Positions 10,580 to 18,784 of a stretch of DNA of 20,643 nucleotides are shown one piece after another. The stretch's first letter is position 1. Each line of letters opens with the position of its first letter. Source of the stretch: Penium margaritaceum (Eukaryota; Streptophyta; Zygnematophyceae; Desmidiales; Peniaceae); contig SZWC01000836.1 in the NCBI GenBank assembly GCA_023375785.1, positions 253,972 through 274,614 of the forward strand. The letters run 5' to 3'. The position numbers were made by a program, and so were the translations under genes. Below the pieces are notes generated by a model, which worked only from the letters and a program-made list of their open reading frames with translations, had not been told where the DNA came from and searched no databases.

Positions 10580-10830
10580 AAACGAACAAAATTTGTAGAT
10601 GGTTTGATGGCTCAACCGTGGGTAAGTCCCATGGGGTGCGTGCCGGAGCACGACCCACCGACCAACGTATTGTCATAGGACATGATAGTGCAGGATATCT
10701 TCCTGTTATGCTAATGCCATGAGATGGAACTGGACAGTTCGTCCTCTTCCACAACAGCTGACTAATAACCAATTAGCGGAAGGGGGAATCGTGCCCTGCC
10801 AGATATTTTTATCAAAATAATTCCCCTTTA
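10580..10830 (+). repeat. dispersed repeat, copy 2 left part
   Basis: Matches 2446-2732 of copy 1, including GCCGGAGCAC, CACCGACCAACGTA, CATGATAGT and the CTTCCAC...CAGCT blocks. The shared text fades near 10825. The continuation of the family reappears only at 13041, so about 2.2 kb, including the TRIM element, separates the two parts. Confidence 0.7.
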
Positions 10831-11212
10831 TCCACGTTTTGAGAATGGTCCTTCTCGGTTACCCACTTTTCTCATGAAATATATGGATTACCGACTCTTT
10901 TTAACGACTGATAACCTTGTCCACAATATGCGAATACTAACTAACCGTGACTATGGTGCCCACTTTTGAAAAATCATGAACAGAAGCCCGGTCCCATGTT
11001 CCTTAGAACGTGGGTATTATGTTAATGATGCTTTAGGATTCTGTGGATTCCTCGCTGTTTTTTAATCCTTAATGTTTGCATGCAATCTGTCGGCAAACGG
11101 AAGGGAATAAGTGTAATTTTTTCATTTTTTATGAGATATTGAGGCTAATGGCTGCCTTTTGCCGATGGTTATCACTCGGGGGGGTTATTTTGAAGTTCCA
11201 TCCAATGTCCTG
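10831..11212. other. no gene seen
   Basis: AT-rich sequence without a convincing frame or repeat. Confidence 0.6.
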
Positions 11213-11360
11213 TCTACTACGTGGTGATTTCGCATCGTCAACCCCGCATCGTGAGTATGGTCGAGCAGTACTTCCACCTCTCTACTACGTGGAAATTTTG
11301 CATCATCAAACCCTTTCATGCCGGCAGCTGCATGTGAGCATGGTCGAACAGTACTTCCAC
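11213..11360 (+). repeat. two-copy tandem repeat, 68 and 80 bp
   Basis: TCTACTACGTGG starts at 11213 and again at 11281. Both units end in ATGGTCGAxCAGTACTTCCAC. The second carries about 12 extra bases before its GTGAGCATGG stretch. Confidence 0.8.
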
Positions 11361-11537
11361 AGTCCGTGGAAGTGCAGCGAGACGATGGTGTGCGACGGTT
11401 GCACTAACTGACATCGAGCAGCGGGGCCAGGAGTACGGGGGACTGGGAGGTGGGGGGCCGTTTTGCTTGACGACATTACTCGTTTTCTAGTCCTCGTTGG
11501 ACTTGGCTGACGAAGACAAGCCAAAGCTAGTCGCACC

Positions 11538-11580
11538 AGTTGGGGTGTCGATCGCACGGGGTTTGGTTGACACCCCAACT
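11538..11580. terminator. 12-bp perfect stem-loop followed by T-run
   Basis: AGTTGGGGTGTC (11538-11549) and GACACCCCAACT (11569-11580) are exact reverse complements around a 19-base loop. A run of seven T follows at about 11585. The shape is terminator-like but no transcription unit is known here, so a foldback remnant is equally likely. Confidence 0.35.
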
Positions 11581-12534
11581 AGTAGTTTTTTTCACTTCTT
11601 ATGCCCTTTACTCGTTATGGTGAGAGAAATACAACCATAAACTCATTTGGCTCATTGGCTTTTTGGACGGACAGAGATTCAATGGCAGGACATTGACGGA
11701 ATGATTCCACCTCAAACGTGGCCATAATTCATTCATCATGAGAGAGAATGAGGGTCCACCTAGCGATGTGTCTATTTTTCATCCGACGCCAATCTCCGTG
11801 GAAGATTTATCCTTTTCTATAAAATAATATTCACTTTACGTTACGACATCTTTTTACCACCTTTGACTGTTCAGATTGCGAGACTTAATGATTTTTCCAC
11901 CCAGAAAGAAAGTAGTTTCTTGGTGTGATTTCAGTAGAACTAAAAACTGCCCTTCATTCTTCAATACAGGGTGCGATTCTTTTGTGATTTTGGACATGGA
12001 GCAAGTTTGAAAAAATCGCGTCGGAACGAAGGAACTCTCTTCATATAGTCGAACGGACGGTAGTGATTCATACCTGAAGCGTCCGATGGAAAGATATGAC
12101 AGTTCTCGAGACAATATTGAACAAATAGGCAGGACCTTGTCATAACAAATTTCCAATTGGTCAAACATGTTCCATGTCGTTCAATTAAACAATCTGAGTT
12201 CCTGTTGAGAATGAATGGTGAAGGAAAGAACGTGCAAACTATAGATATTTTTACATGTATACATTAGTACATAAAGAGGATCCCATATTTGAACGTGATT
12301 CGTGTATAGATTGTACCTTCTGGGTTCCGTTTGGCAGAAATTGTGATGTTTTGGTATAGAAGACTCTTTCAACTGAAGTACGAGTGTAGTGGGTATCAGA
12401 GTCATGTTGTAAAGTGTGGAAACCGAAGGCACTTTTCTGTAACTTTGGGCAAGGGGCTCTCCTGTTACAAAGTATGGGGAAAGCAAGGACCTCCCTGCCA
12501 AAATTGGGCATTTGATTCATCTTCCGTGGGGAGT
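11581..12534. other. no gene seen; possible old LTR-like sequence
   Basis: No recognised coding sequence. On the minus strand, 12000-12170 (CATATCTTTCCATCGGACGC and following) resembles the style of plant LTR interiors. No paired LTR was found. Confidence 0.35.
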
Positions 12535-12695
12535 TGTAGAGGATTCCACGGAATCCTTGGCCGACTAGGCCAAAACCGCGGTGCTTGAGGGTCTTCAACC
12601 CTCAAGCCATCCCGTCTCACCACCCACATTTCCAGGTGACCCCGCTCGAGCCACGTGGCTCCTTCGACCGGTCAGCATGGCACTGCCAAGCTACA
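12535..12695 (-). repeat. TRIM 3' LTR
   Basis: 161 bp, starting TGTAG and ending CTACA. It contains a 10-bp stem (GCTTGAGGGT / ACCCTCAAGC) and the 14-bp palindrome GAGCCACGTGGCTC with a CACGTG core at 12652-12657. CACGTG is the plant G-box type site for bZIP or bHLH factors; its use here is inference. Confidence 0.85.
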
Positions 12696-12707
12696 CTCCC
12701 CCCCGCT
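12696..12707 (-). other. TRIM polypurine tract
   Basis: On the minus strand AGCGGGGGGGAG lies directly before the 3' LTR start (TGTAG). A polypurine tract there primes plus-strand DNA synthesis in LTR retroelements. Confidence 0.8.
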
Positions 12708-12765
12708 AGGAGTGAGAGCCGCCTCAGCATCTCCAGTAATCCCGATGTGGGATGCGAGCCCTGGA

Positions 12766-12777
12766 GCTCTGATACCA
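12766..12777 (-). other. TRIM primer-binding site, initiator-Met tRNA
   Basis: Minus strand TGGTATCAGAGC is complementary to the 3' end of plant initiator-Met tRNA including its CCA. It lies one base inside the 5' LTR, the standard position for first-strand priming. Confidence 0.9.
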
Positions 12778-12778
12778 A

Positions 12779-12939
12779 TGTAGCAGATTCGACGGAATCC
12801 TTGACCGGCTAGTCCAAAACCGCGGTGCTTGAGGGTCTCCGACCCTCAAGCCATCGCGTCTCACCGTCCACAGTCCCAGGTGATCCCGCTCAAGCCACGT
12901 GGCTCCTTCGACCAGTCGGCGTGGCACTGGCACACTACC
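12779..12939 (-). repeat. TRIM 5' LTR
   Basis: 161 bp. Its stem-loop is stronger than in the other copy: GCTTGAGGGTC (12827-12837), a 3-base loop and GACCCTCAAGC (12841-12851), 11 perfect pairs. CACGTG is kept at 12896-12901. The last base is C where the other copy has A. Confidence 0.85.
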
Positions 12940-13040
12940 AGAGTGGATGATTCGTTCATCATATTCCAAACAGTGGACAACCTGCATAGAACTTTTTCCG
13001 AAGGTGGGTAAAAAGGAATTGGCCCCTTTTTATATTTGGG

Positions 13041-13073
13041 ATACTTCCCGACTTACCCAGATTATCTATTTAC
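13041..13073 (+). repeat. dispersed repeat, copy 2 middle fragment
   Basis: CCCGACTTACCCAGATTATC and the following TATTTA match 2732-2756 of copy 1 (CCCGACTTACCAAGATTACC). The match stops abruptly at about 13073. Confidence 0.6.
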
Positions 13074-13565
13074 CTTACTGATATGGAATTTTGCTCCAAA
13101 TAATTATTTTAATTTGCACTTGTGTGCCCTAAATACCTTTCTACCGTATGGGAGGAACACGTATGAAATTTGAGCTGGACGAAGGTACTCCGCCTGTTGT
13201 GTTTTGGTTCAATGCCTTCTCAAATTCCTGAGTTAATGACTCATTCACTACCACAAAAGTGGTCACCACAGCAATAGAGGTGCCAGGTTTGGTTTTTGTG
13301 GCATAACCAACTCAGCAGCAGCACGACAGTTGCTCACAGATGTCTAGTGCTGGCCGCACGAGCCTTGCTATTCGGACTCCAAAGGTGGGACGCAACGATG
13401 TACACCCTTAAGCATGTAACCGATGGGTGAAAGTTAGTACTCCTCCTTATTTTGTGAAAGGGGATGGGAGACCATGCCCAAAATTGAAGACTGCATGGTT
13501 TTGGGTGAAAGCTAGTACCAATTAATTCCAATTGAGAATTTGGGTGAAAGTTAGAGTCACTATGG
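13074..13565. other. about 490 bp interrupting the dispersed repeat
   Basis: This stretch has no counterpart in copy 1, where the flanking parts are contiguous at 2756. It may be an insertion, but clear terminal repeats or a target duplication were not seen. GGGTGAAAGTTAG-like words recur at 13425, 13503 and 13542. Confidence 0.45.
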
Positions 13566-13661
13566 TAGGTGCATAACACCTTGTTGATATTTTATGGTCG
13601 GTTCGACCCAAGGGGTTGAGAACCGTTTTGTACCACGACTAGGTCATCGTGTTACACATGT
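13566..13661 (+). repeat. dispersed repeat, copy 2 right part
   Basis: TAGGTGCATAACACC, ATGGTCGGTTCGACCCAA and TCATCGTGTTACAC align with 2756-2852 of copy 1. GGTTCGACCC at 13600-13609 fits the Pol III B-box consensus; the A-box candidate about 35 bp upstream is poor. Confidence 0.65.
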
Positions 13662-14211
13662 AATTTACATATATTTCTCAAGTAACCTAACTTTCTGCAT
13701 GAGCTGTACACGAAGATACTCGGCATGTACAAAATTGAGAAGCCACAAACATGGAAATTTCTCTGGTTACCAATACATGTTTGCCTCTGTTCTAAACACA
13801 AACAATGACAGTATGCAGAATAAACACTTACCATCTCCAATGATGGATCGACAAGTCATGTGACATGGCAAACTGAAAGAAGTCAAAGTCAGTTCCTTCA
13901 TGGACAATGTACATGACAATGAAACATTTCCATGTACATTGTTGGATAGGTGGGTTCGACCGCAGCGTCATAGAGTAGAGCAATCATCATTCGTGCATGT
14001 TGATTGTTGCTGATCAACATTGACAGAAAACACTTATGTACAGTGTGCCACATTTTCTGGTCCACTATTTTTCAAAGACATCTCAGATGAAGGTGCTTTC
14101 AACACAAACAAGTTGCTTGTGTGACTTTCAACGATAAAGTCAAAATGATAGGTGGAAATCACAACATGCATGCTTCTTTTGTATGTGTCTTTATGTCAAA
14201 ACACACACACA
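13662..14211. other. no gene seen; one 12-bp inverted repeat
   Basis: ACAATGTACATG (13904-13915) and CATGTACATTGT (13931-13942) form a perfect 12-bp stem with a 15-base loop. A short AC run lies near 14201. No coding sequence was recognised. Confidence 0.6.
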
Positions 14212-14559
14212 CTAATGACCAAATGCCTTACATCTCTGCATCGAATTGAACATTGCGATTCCAATAGCTCCACCCATGAAGGTTTTGCAAGAAGCACGGG
14301 TTGTGACATTGACACCACGAGCTAGAAATGCAAGCTCACACTATGAGACAATGTTCTGGCCACCAGACCTAGTAATCTGTCTCCTTGTCTCAGCATGGAA
14401 ATTTTCTGTGTCGAACATTTGAATGAACAAACTTCTAAACAAGGAGTTCCCATTAAATACACAATGATCCTTTCTCAACACAAAAGCTACAAACTCACTG
14501 TCACTTCCAGTTGGAACAGTGATATGCTCCTCCCTTGTTGGCGTCTCCAATGGAGCCAT
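14212..14559 (-). pseudogene. unrecognised short reading frame broken by one stop
   Basis: ATG at 14559-14557 has a good initiation context (A at -3, G at +4). It opens 72 codons (MAPLETPTREEH...) up to TAG at 14343-14341. The same frame continues for another 42 codons (CELAFLARGV...) to TAG at 14214-14212. The composition is protein-like in both halves, with few low-complexity stretches. No domain was recognised. It could be a small decayed gene, an exon pair, or chance; the length alone is not compelling. Confidence 0.25.
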
Positions 14560-15801
14560 TGTGCCACGCCTTCAATAGTGGATGTTGATGCCACGTCCTT
14601 CACACAGTGGATTCAAGACTTAGAATAGAGTGGTTAATATATCCTCATTAACTCCTCCCACCATAGAAAAGCATTTAGAAACTCCAAACATGCTACATAC
14701 TATTATGGGACAGAGACGGATACTTACCCATAGATTGTTTCACACACAGAGAAAATCTTGGAAAGGCCACCGTCTCGGCGTCAAAACACACAAACTTTGG
14801 ATCTTGTAAACATTTTCTTGTAGACAATTCATTTAGCAACTAATTTAGATTGATATCTTTGAGTTTACTTCTAGAAAACCTCATACTTCTGTAAAGACGC
14901 GCTTTGTTATTCTTGAAATCCATCGACTTTTTGGTTGTTTCTTGAAGTAGCCTCTCAAGACGTGGAGTCTTAGGTTCCGTAGAAAAGGAGCGCTGAAGAC
15001 CCCACGGATGCCTCATTCGTGTTTTTTGTTGTTGTATGTATGCCATGAACAGGTCGGATACTTGTTGAAGGACCCCTGATTCTTATTACAAGTTACCCAT
15101 TCGTCCAAGTTCCTCGAATCATCTTTTCCTTGACAATTTCCACTTACGAACGATGTACATTCAGTTTGGTACAACACAACCCCCCCTTAAAAACAAATAA
15201 AAAACTTTACTATTGAGGGGTTCGTGAGTTTTTTTGTGAAATTGTTGATGTGTTTACTATGACGCAACATGCATGTCACATCCCCTCGACGCGACCTTTG
15301 CGTTAAAGTAAAGTGTGGATGTGGAATAAGGGCATGGTTGTTTCTCTTGACCCACTTTGGGCATGGTTGTCTTATTTGGAGAAAAAAGGCTTATGGGCAG
15401 TTTGGAAAACCGTCCAACCCAAAAGGGCTTTTATGCGATCTTTTTAAAGCCACGCTCTTTGTTGTCTTGTGGAATGTTTCGTAACTTTCTTGTTCTTTAT
15501 CACGTATCAACTGCCAATAACGTGGCATGACTGTTTTGGAGAGATTCTGAAACAGTTTTTGTGTGTCACACTACATATATATCTTGTGTTGTTTGTGGTT
15601 GTATTTTGTTATGGAGCGTGTCGTGCCTAGTACCTCCACGCCAGATTTTCACGGCAAACTATCAAGATTCATAGTAAAACCATTTATTTACAGATGAATG
15701 TACTGAATTTACAGTTTTAATTGCTGCTGATGCGTCAAAGGCGAATGGCTAAGATTGAGGAGACTTCACCTTTTAGACGACTGAAATACGAGCTTGTAAA
15801 T
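14560..15801. other. no confident gene; possible poly(A) signal near right end
   Basis: A minus-strand ATG frame of 68 codons at 14840-15046 (MAYIQQQKTRMRHPWGLQRS...) is Lys/Arg-rich but matches nothing known. TTTATT at 15683-15688 reads AATAAA on the minus strand, about 115 bp past the stop of the ankyrin-like frame. Confidence 0.4.
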
Positions 15802-16843
15802 TCAGAGTTTCAAAGAGCTGTCGCCCAGAACATGAACCACGACCTTAGGTAACAAAGGCAAGAGGTTGGAATGCCCATTTTCCGCAGCAATGTTTAGAGG
15901 CTCAATGTATTGTTGCCGGGTTGTTGTGGCCCTCCCTTTTGGGGCTGCCACCCAGATTAAAGAGCACCCACTGCAAATTTTCGGCCTGCCGTTACAAGTT
16001 CGACACCGCTCAATGCAAAAGAGAAATTTGATGAACATCGCATCGGTCGCTGTCACGGGAGCTATCCTGTGATATGGAGCGAGCTCGCAGCATGCAGCAG
16101 CCCTCTGGCCGCCGCGCAGCTGAGCTCGGCACTTGTGATATGCCGTTACTAGGCCTCTTTGGCCACCATTGGCATGTCACCCATATTGACCTCGTGTGCA
16201 CTGTCCCTCCCCCCCTTCAGGACCTCGCTAGGACATCGCTTGCTTTGACCTTTGCATGCTTCCTTACATTTGACTGTGGGCACATGCATGCCCCTCTTCA
16301 TGGTTGTCGTGCGTGTATGTCCCCCCTAACTCTCACTGTCATGTGTGGCTCTGTGCCACCGTCCATTCCCCGTGGAGGGGTAGCGACGATAAACATAATA
16401 ATCTATCTATCTATCCTGTGATACTTCGCGGCATGCGACTCCAGGCCGACGGTTGCCTCAAGCTCCATCCAATGAACGAAATCATCGCCATCTAATGCAC
16501 GCCTTATCCGTGGGACAGTCCAGCGTGCACTTGCAGGAATGCCGCGGCTATGGCGAGTGCACGCTGGATTGTCACGGATAACATGACATTGACATTTGAC
16601 ATTGGACATTTTGACATGACGTAGCCGTGAGACTCTGCTGCTTTGGACGGATGGACGGGGGCCGTTTGGGGACTGCAAAAGGTTAAAATCCTCTAGCTGA
16701 CTCGACAGCGGAGAGGGAAAGGCCGCAACCAGCATCCCGCGTCGTGGGTTATCGATGAAAGCGGTGGATCGAGCACTTTGGTGCCTCTCGTAACAAGCCA
16801 CTGTAGATCCCGGAATCGTCCCTTCTCGGGAACGTGATTCCAA
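15802..16843 (-). CDS. interrupted reading frame with an ankyrin-like repeat
   Basis: Two minus-strand frames, 16843-16424 and 16074-15802, read the duplicated target codons TAT CAC AGG ATA in the same phase. Removing the 349-bp duplication plus insert gives about 230 continuous codons ending at TGA 15802-15804. The downstream half contains EPLNIAAENGHSNLLPLL, close to the ankyrin consensus of two helices (TPLHxAAxxGHxxxVxxLL). A CxxC-rich stretch (RCRTCNGRPKICSGC) precedes it. Alternatively the middle is an intron: minus strand GAA|GTATCACAG at 16424 and ATCACAG|GATAG at 16067, 358 bp, which also keeps frame and drops three residues. AATAAA occurs about 115 bp after the stop. The upstream part (16500-16843) has no recognised domain, contains a hairpin and lacks a clear start, so the real gene may be only the ankyrin-side exons or a pseudogene. 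Confidence 0.4.
16062..16423 (+). mobile_element. SINE- or truncated LINE-like insertion with 13-bp target duplication
   Basis: CTATCCTGTGATA occurs at 16062-16074 and again at 16411-16423. Between them lie about 336 bp ending GGGGTAGCGACGATAAACAT, then AATAAT and a CTAT run that leads directly into the second copy. A simple-sequence 3' tail plus a 9-13 bp flanking duplication is the signature of target-primed retrotransposition. No open frame inside resembles reverse transcriptase, and no clear Pol III A and B boxes were found, so it is either an unusual SINE or the 3' end of a truncated LINE. It lies antisense to the interrupted ankyrin-like frame. Confidence 0.65.
16505..16580. repeat. long stem-loop, arms of 27 and 25 nt
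   Basis: The left arm 16505-16531 (TATCCGTG...GCGTGCACT) and right arm 16556-16580 (AGTGCACGCTGGATTGTCAC, then GGATA) pair over about 25 positions with one G-T type mismatch and a two-base bulge. The 24-base loop contains GCCGCGGC, itself a palindrome. It resembles a small-RNA hairpin or a foldback remnant. No flanking duplication was seen. Confidence 0.88.
16581..16621 (+). repeat. short GACATT repeats
   Basis: GACATT or GACAT recurs five times in about 36 bp with 6-9 base spacing, directly after the stem-loop. Confidence 0.7.
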
Positions 16844-16849
16844 CCATTG

Positions 16850-17366
16850 GTAGTGCCGGTTTCACTCTCTCTTGATGCCATCAGTCAGCGGTGAAGCACA
16901 GCCATCGGCGGCAAGTTCCGTATCATATTACACTTGCCCCCCAACACGCAAGGCATATGGCAGCGAGTGAAACAGAGAGATGACAGTAAGAAGGCAGGTC
17001 GTCTTGGCTAGCTTCTACGCTGGTCAACTGTTGGGAGGGGTGGTCGAGCTTTCGGAGCTGCGCGTTTGTCTGCTGTTGCCTTGAGGGTGTTCTTTTTTTT
17101 TTTCAGGAAGACAGATTCTTTGCGTTGTCCAGTGAGTGGAGTTTCCGGAGCTGATGGGCACAGCGAACGACCCTGTCACTGACGCTCCGTTAGGATAAAA
17201 ATTTTAAAATCGCTTGCAAAGCGACTTAAGAGCTATAACCCTGTTACTTGCTGTCCGTCATAAGGAGGCTACCAGTGAAATTGCGCACCAAGCCAATGCC
17301 ACGCATCTCTAAGTATGGCGAGGCGTTACTTGAGTGGTTCACGTCCTCCTCCTCCTCGTCTTGTAG
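16850..17366. other. no gene seen; strong 3' splice-site-like motif
   Basis: TTC, a run of 11 T and CAG|GAAGAC around 17090-17108 form an excellent polypyrimidine tract plus AG on the + strand. It could be the acceptor for an exon leading toward the open frame at 17367-18218, but stops intervene in that frame and no donor was identified. Confidence 0.4.
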
Positions 17367-18218
17367 GGTCACCTGCTAGAGTCGTCTCACAAGGCATTTT
17401 TTGTATTGATTGTGAGGTCTCTTGCCAGTCACGCAGCCTTCACCAAAAGTGGTTTGTCGTCGCAGTCACACTGGCTTGTAGACGATTTGCACTTAAGCCC
17501 CTCCAACCGAGACTACTCTCGTGAGAGTTCTCGATATCAAACCGAGCGTCTCGAGAGGATTCTCGCGGCGGCAATAATTGAAGCAATCGAGATCGATTCC
17601 GTCATCCCATCGGTCTTGTACATGTGGAACGAGGAATTTTGGTGCCGCCGACGGGTTCGATCGTCAAACGTGGCGAAGTCGACGTCCTATGCGAGAAAAC
17701 ACATGTTCTTGTCACGAACTCTTAATGTTTGGCCTGCAAACAGAAGCTGGCCGACATTCTTAATGTGTTTGTTAGTTATTGGGTTTGCGATGGTGCGAGA
17801 GTCTAATTCGAAAATTCAAACGTCTGGTATCTCAAACTCGAGAAGCATCCTGCTGGGTGTCGTCGGCGCGACATTAGGCAAGGCGGAGCTTCGACGTATG
17901 GCTCATCTGACGGTGAATGTCCGCTGTCCTAAAGCTATGTCTCGCCGATGCCGTCAGTTAGATATCTCACTCTGTCAGAGTGCCCGTGCCGTGTTGGAGA
18001 CACTCGGACCGAGGGGGAAAAGAGTTTTCCGATCCTGGGCACACGTTGGAAAATCTTTTCCGCCTAGCTCGCGTACTCAGCCGTCAAGGGGCCATCTGTA
18101 CGCAGCTGGGTTGTGGGCATTGACACGCTCAAGCGACCGTGTTCTGATCCAACAATCAGGGCGGTCCATCCGCTGGGCCAGCGGATCTTATTGGGCGAAA
18201 TGTGCCCCGCCGGTTTGA
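17367..18218 (+). CDS. unassigned long open frame
   Basis: The frame is open for 283 codons after TAG 17364-17366 and stops at TGA 18216-18218. The first ATG is at 17622, which would give 198 residues. No domain was recognised. There is one hydrophobic stretch (WPTFLMCLLVIGFAMV, residues about 43-58 from that ATG) that could span a membrane. The rest is rich in Ser and Arg, which also happens in non-coding frames of mixed-GC DNA. A frame this long is unexpected by chance at about 50% GC, so it may be a real exon or part of an old element. It ends 567 bp before the transposase start, with nothing linking the two. Confidence 0.25.
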   Translation, partial: GHLLESSHKAFFVLIVRSLASHAAFTKSGLSSQSHWLVDDLHLSPSNRDYSRESSRYQTERLERILAAAIIEAIEIDSVIPSVLYMWNEEFWCRRRVRSSNVAKSTSYARKHMFLSRTLNVWPANRSWPTFLMCLLVIGFAMVRESNSKIQTSGISNSRSILLGVVGATLGKAELRRMAHLTVNVRCPKAMSRRCRQLDISLCQSARAVLETLGPRGKRVFRSWAHVGKSFPPSSRTQPSRGHLYAAGLWALTRSSDRVLIQQSGRSIRWASGSYWAKCAPPV

Positions 18219-18784
18219 GGTCGAGTGTTTCAGAAGTGAAGACGGGCACGGAGTGTAGACACACGGAAAAAAACATATTCCTTCTGTCTTAGGACCCCCA
18301 CTTAAGAGATTGTTTTTTTACCCGGCTGCCCATATTACGTCTTGTCGACTCCCTACGCCCGACGTAGTGCGACTCTGGCTCCGACCTCTACCCTGAGACG
18401 TAGATCGCCATAGATCAACGACGTACCACGGCCCGTAGTTCGATGCAGAAACGTATGTACTCGTTGGAGTAAATGTTCCAGTTTTATTTCTGGGCGAACG
18501 ATTACTTCGACACAGCATCTTCACTTACTGGCATGTTACCGTACCGCGACTCGTATGCAGAACGACTAGAAAAAACTACACCCCTCGTCATTTTCAACCG
18601 CCCGCTACAAGATTTCTGCCAGTCTACCGGCCCACCTCCGCACCCTCGATCTGTCCACGGTACGTCCGCCCACCTCGCCCGCCTGACGTCGATTACATCG
18701 CGCTCCACTCACCAGGGATAGTCCTCGGTTCACATACTGATCCACATGCATCCTCATGTGTGCAGGGATACGCAACTCCTCATC
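18219..18784 (+). promoter_or_regulatory. upstream region of the hAT transposase
   Basis: No gene was seen. Pyrimidine-rich sequence leads up to the transposase. CAGGGATA occurs at 18713 and again at 18763, and TGTGTGCAG|GGATA at 18757-18769 resembles a 3' splice site. A hAT terminal inverted repeat would be expected here or further left, but it cannot be identified without the right end of the element. Confidence 0.3.

Larger units (their letters stand above)
12535..12939 (-). mobile_element. TRIM-type miniature LTR retrotransposon, complete
   Basis: Two direct repeats of exactly 161 bp (12535-12695 and 12779-12939) stand 244 bp apart with no gap needed between them. By eye they differ at about 22 positions, roughly 86% identity. 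The left copy starts TGTAG and ends CTACA, a short terminal inverted repeat; the right copy starts TGTAG and ends CTACC. Read on the minus strand, the first LTR is followed after one base by TGGTATCAGAGC (12777-12766), the initiator-Met tRNA primer-binding site. The 83-bp interior ends with AGCGGGGGGGAG, a polypurine tract abutting the second LTR. GGAGT at 12530-12534 and AGAGT at 12940-12944 are a 4-of-5 target duplication. There is no room for gag or pol, so it must have moved using proteins supplied by another element. LTR divergence suggests an old insertion. Confidence 0.88.

Noticed and set aside
12585..13011. Short frames across the TRIM element as genes
   Set aside because: They follow the duplicated LTR sequence, which is non-coding in this class of element.
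16074..16421. 115-codon + frame inside the insertion
   Set aside because: No reverse transcriptase or other motif; it spans exactly the non-coding insert and its simple-sequence tail.
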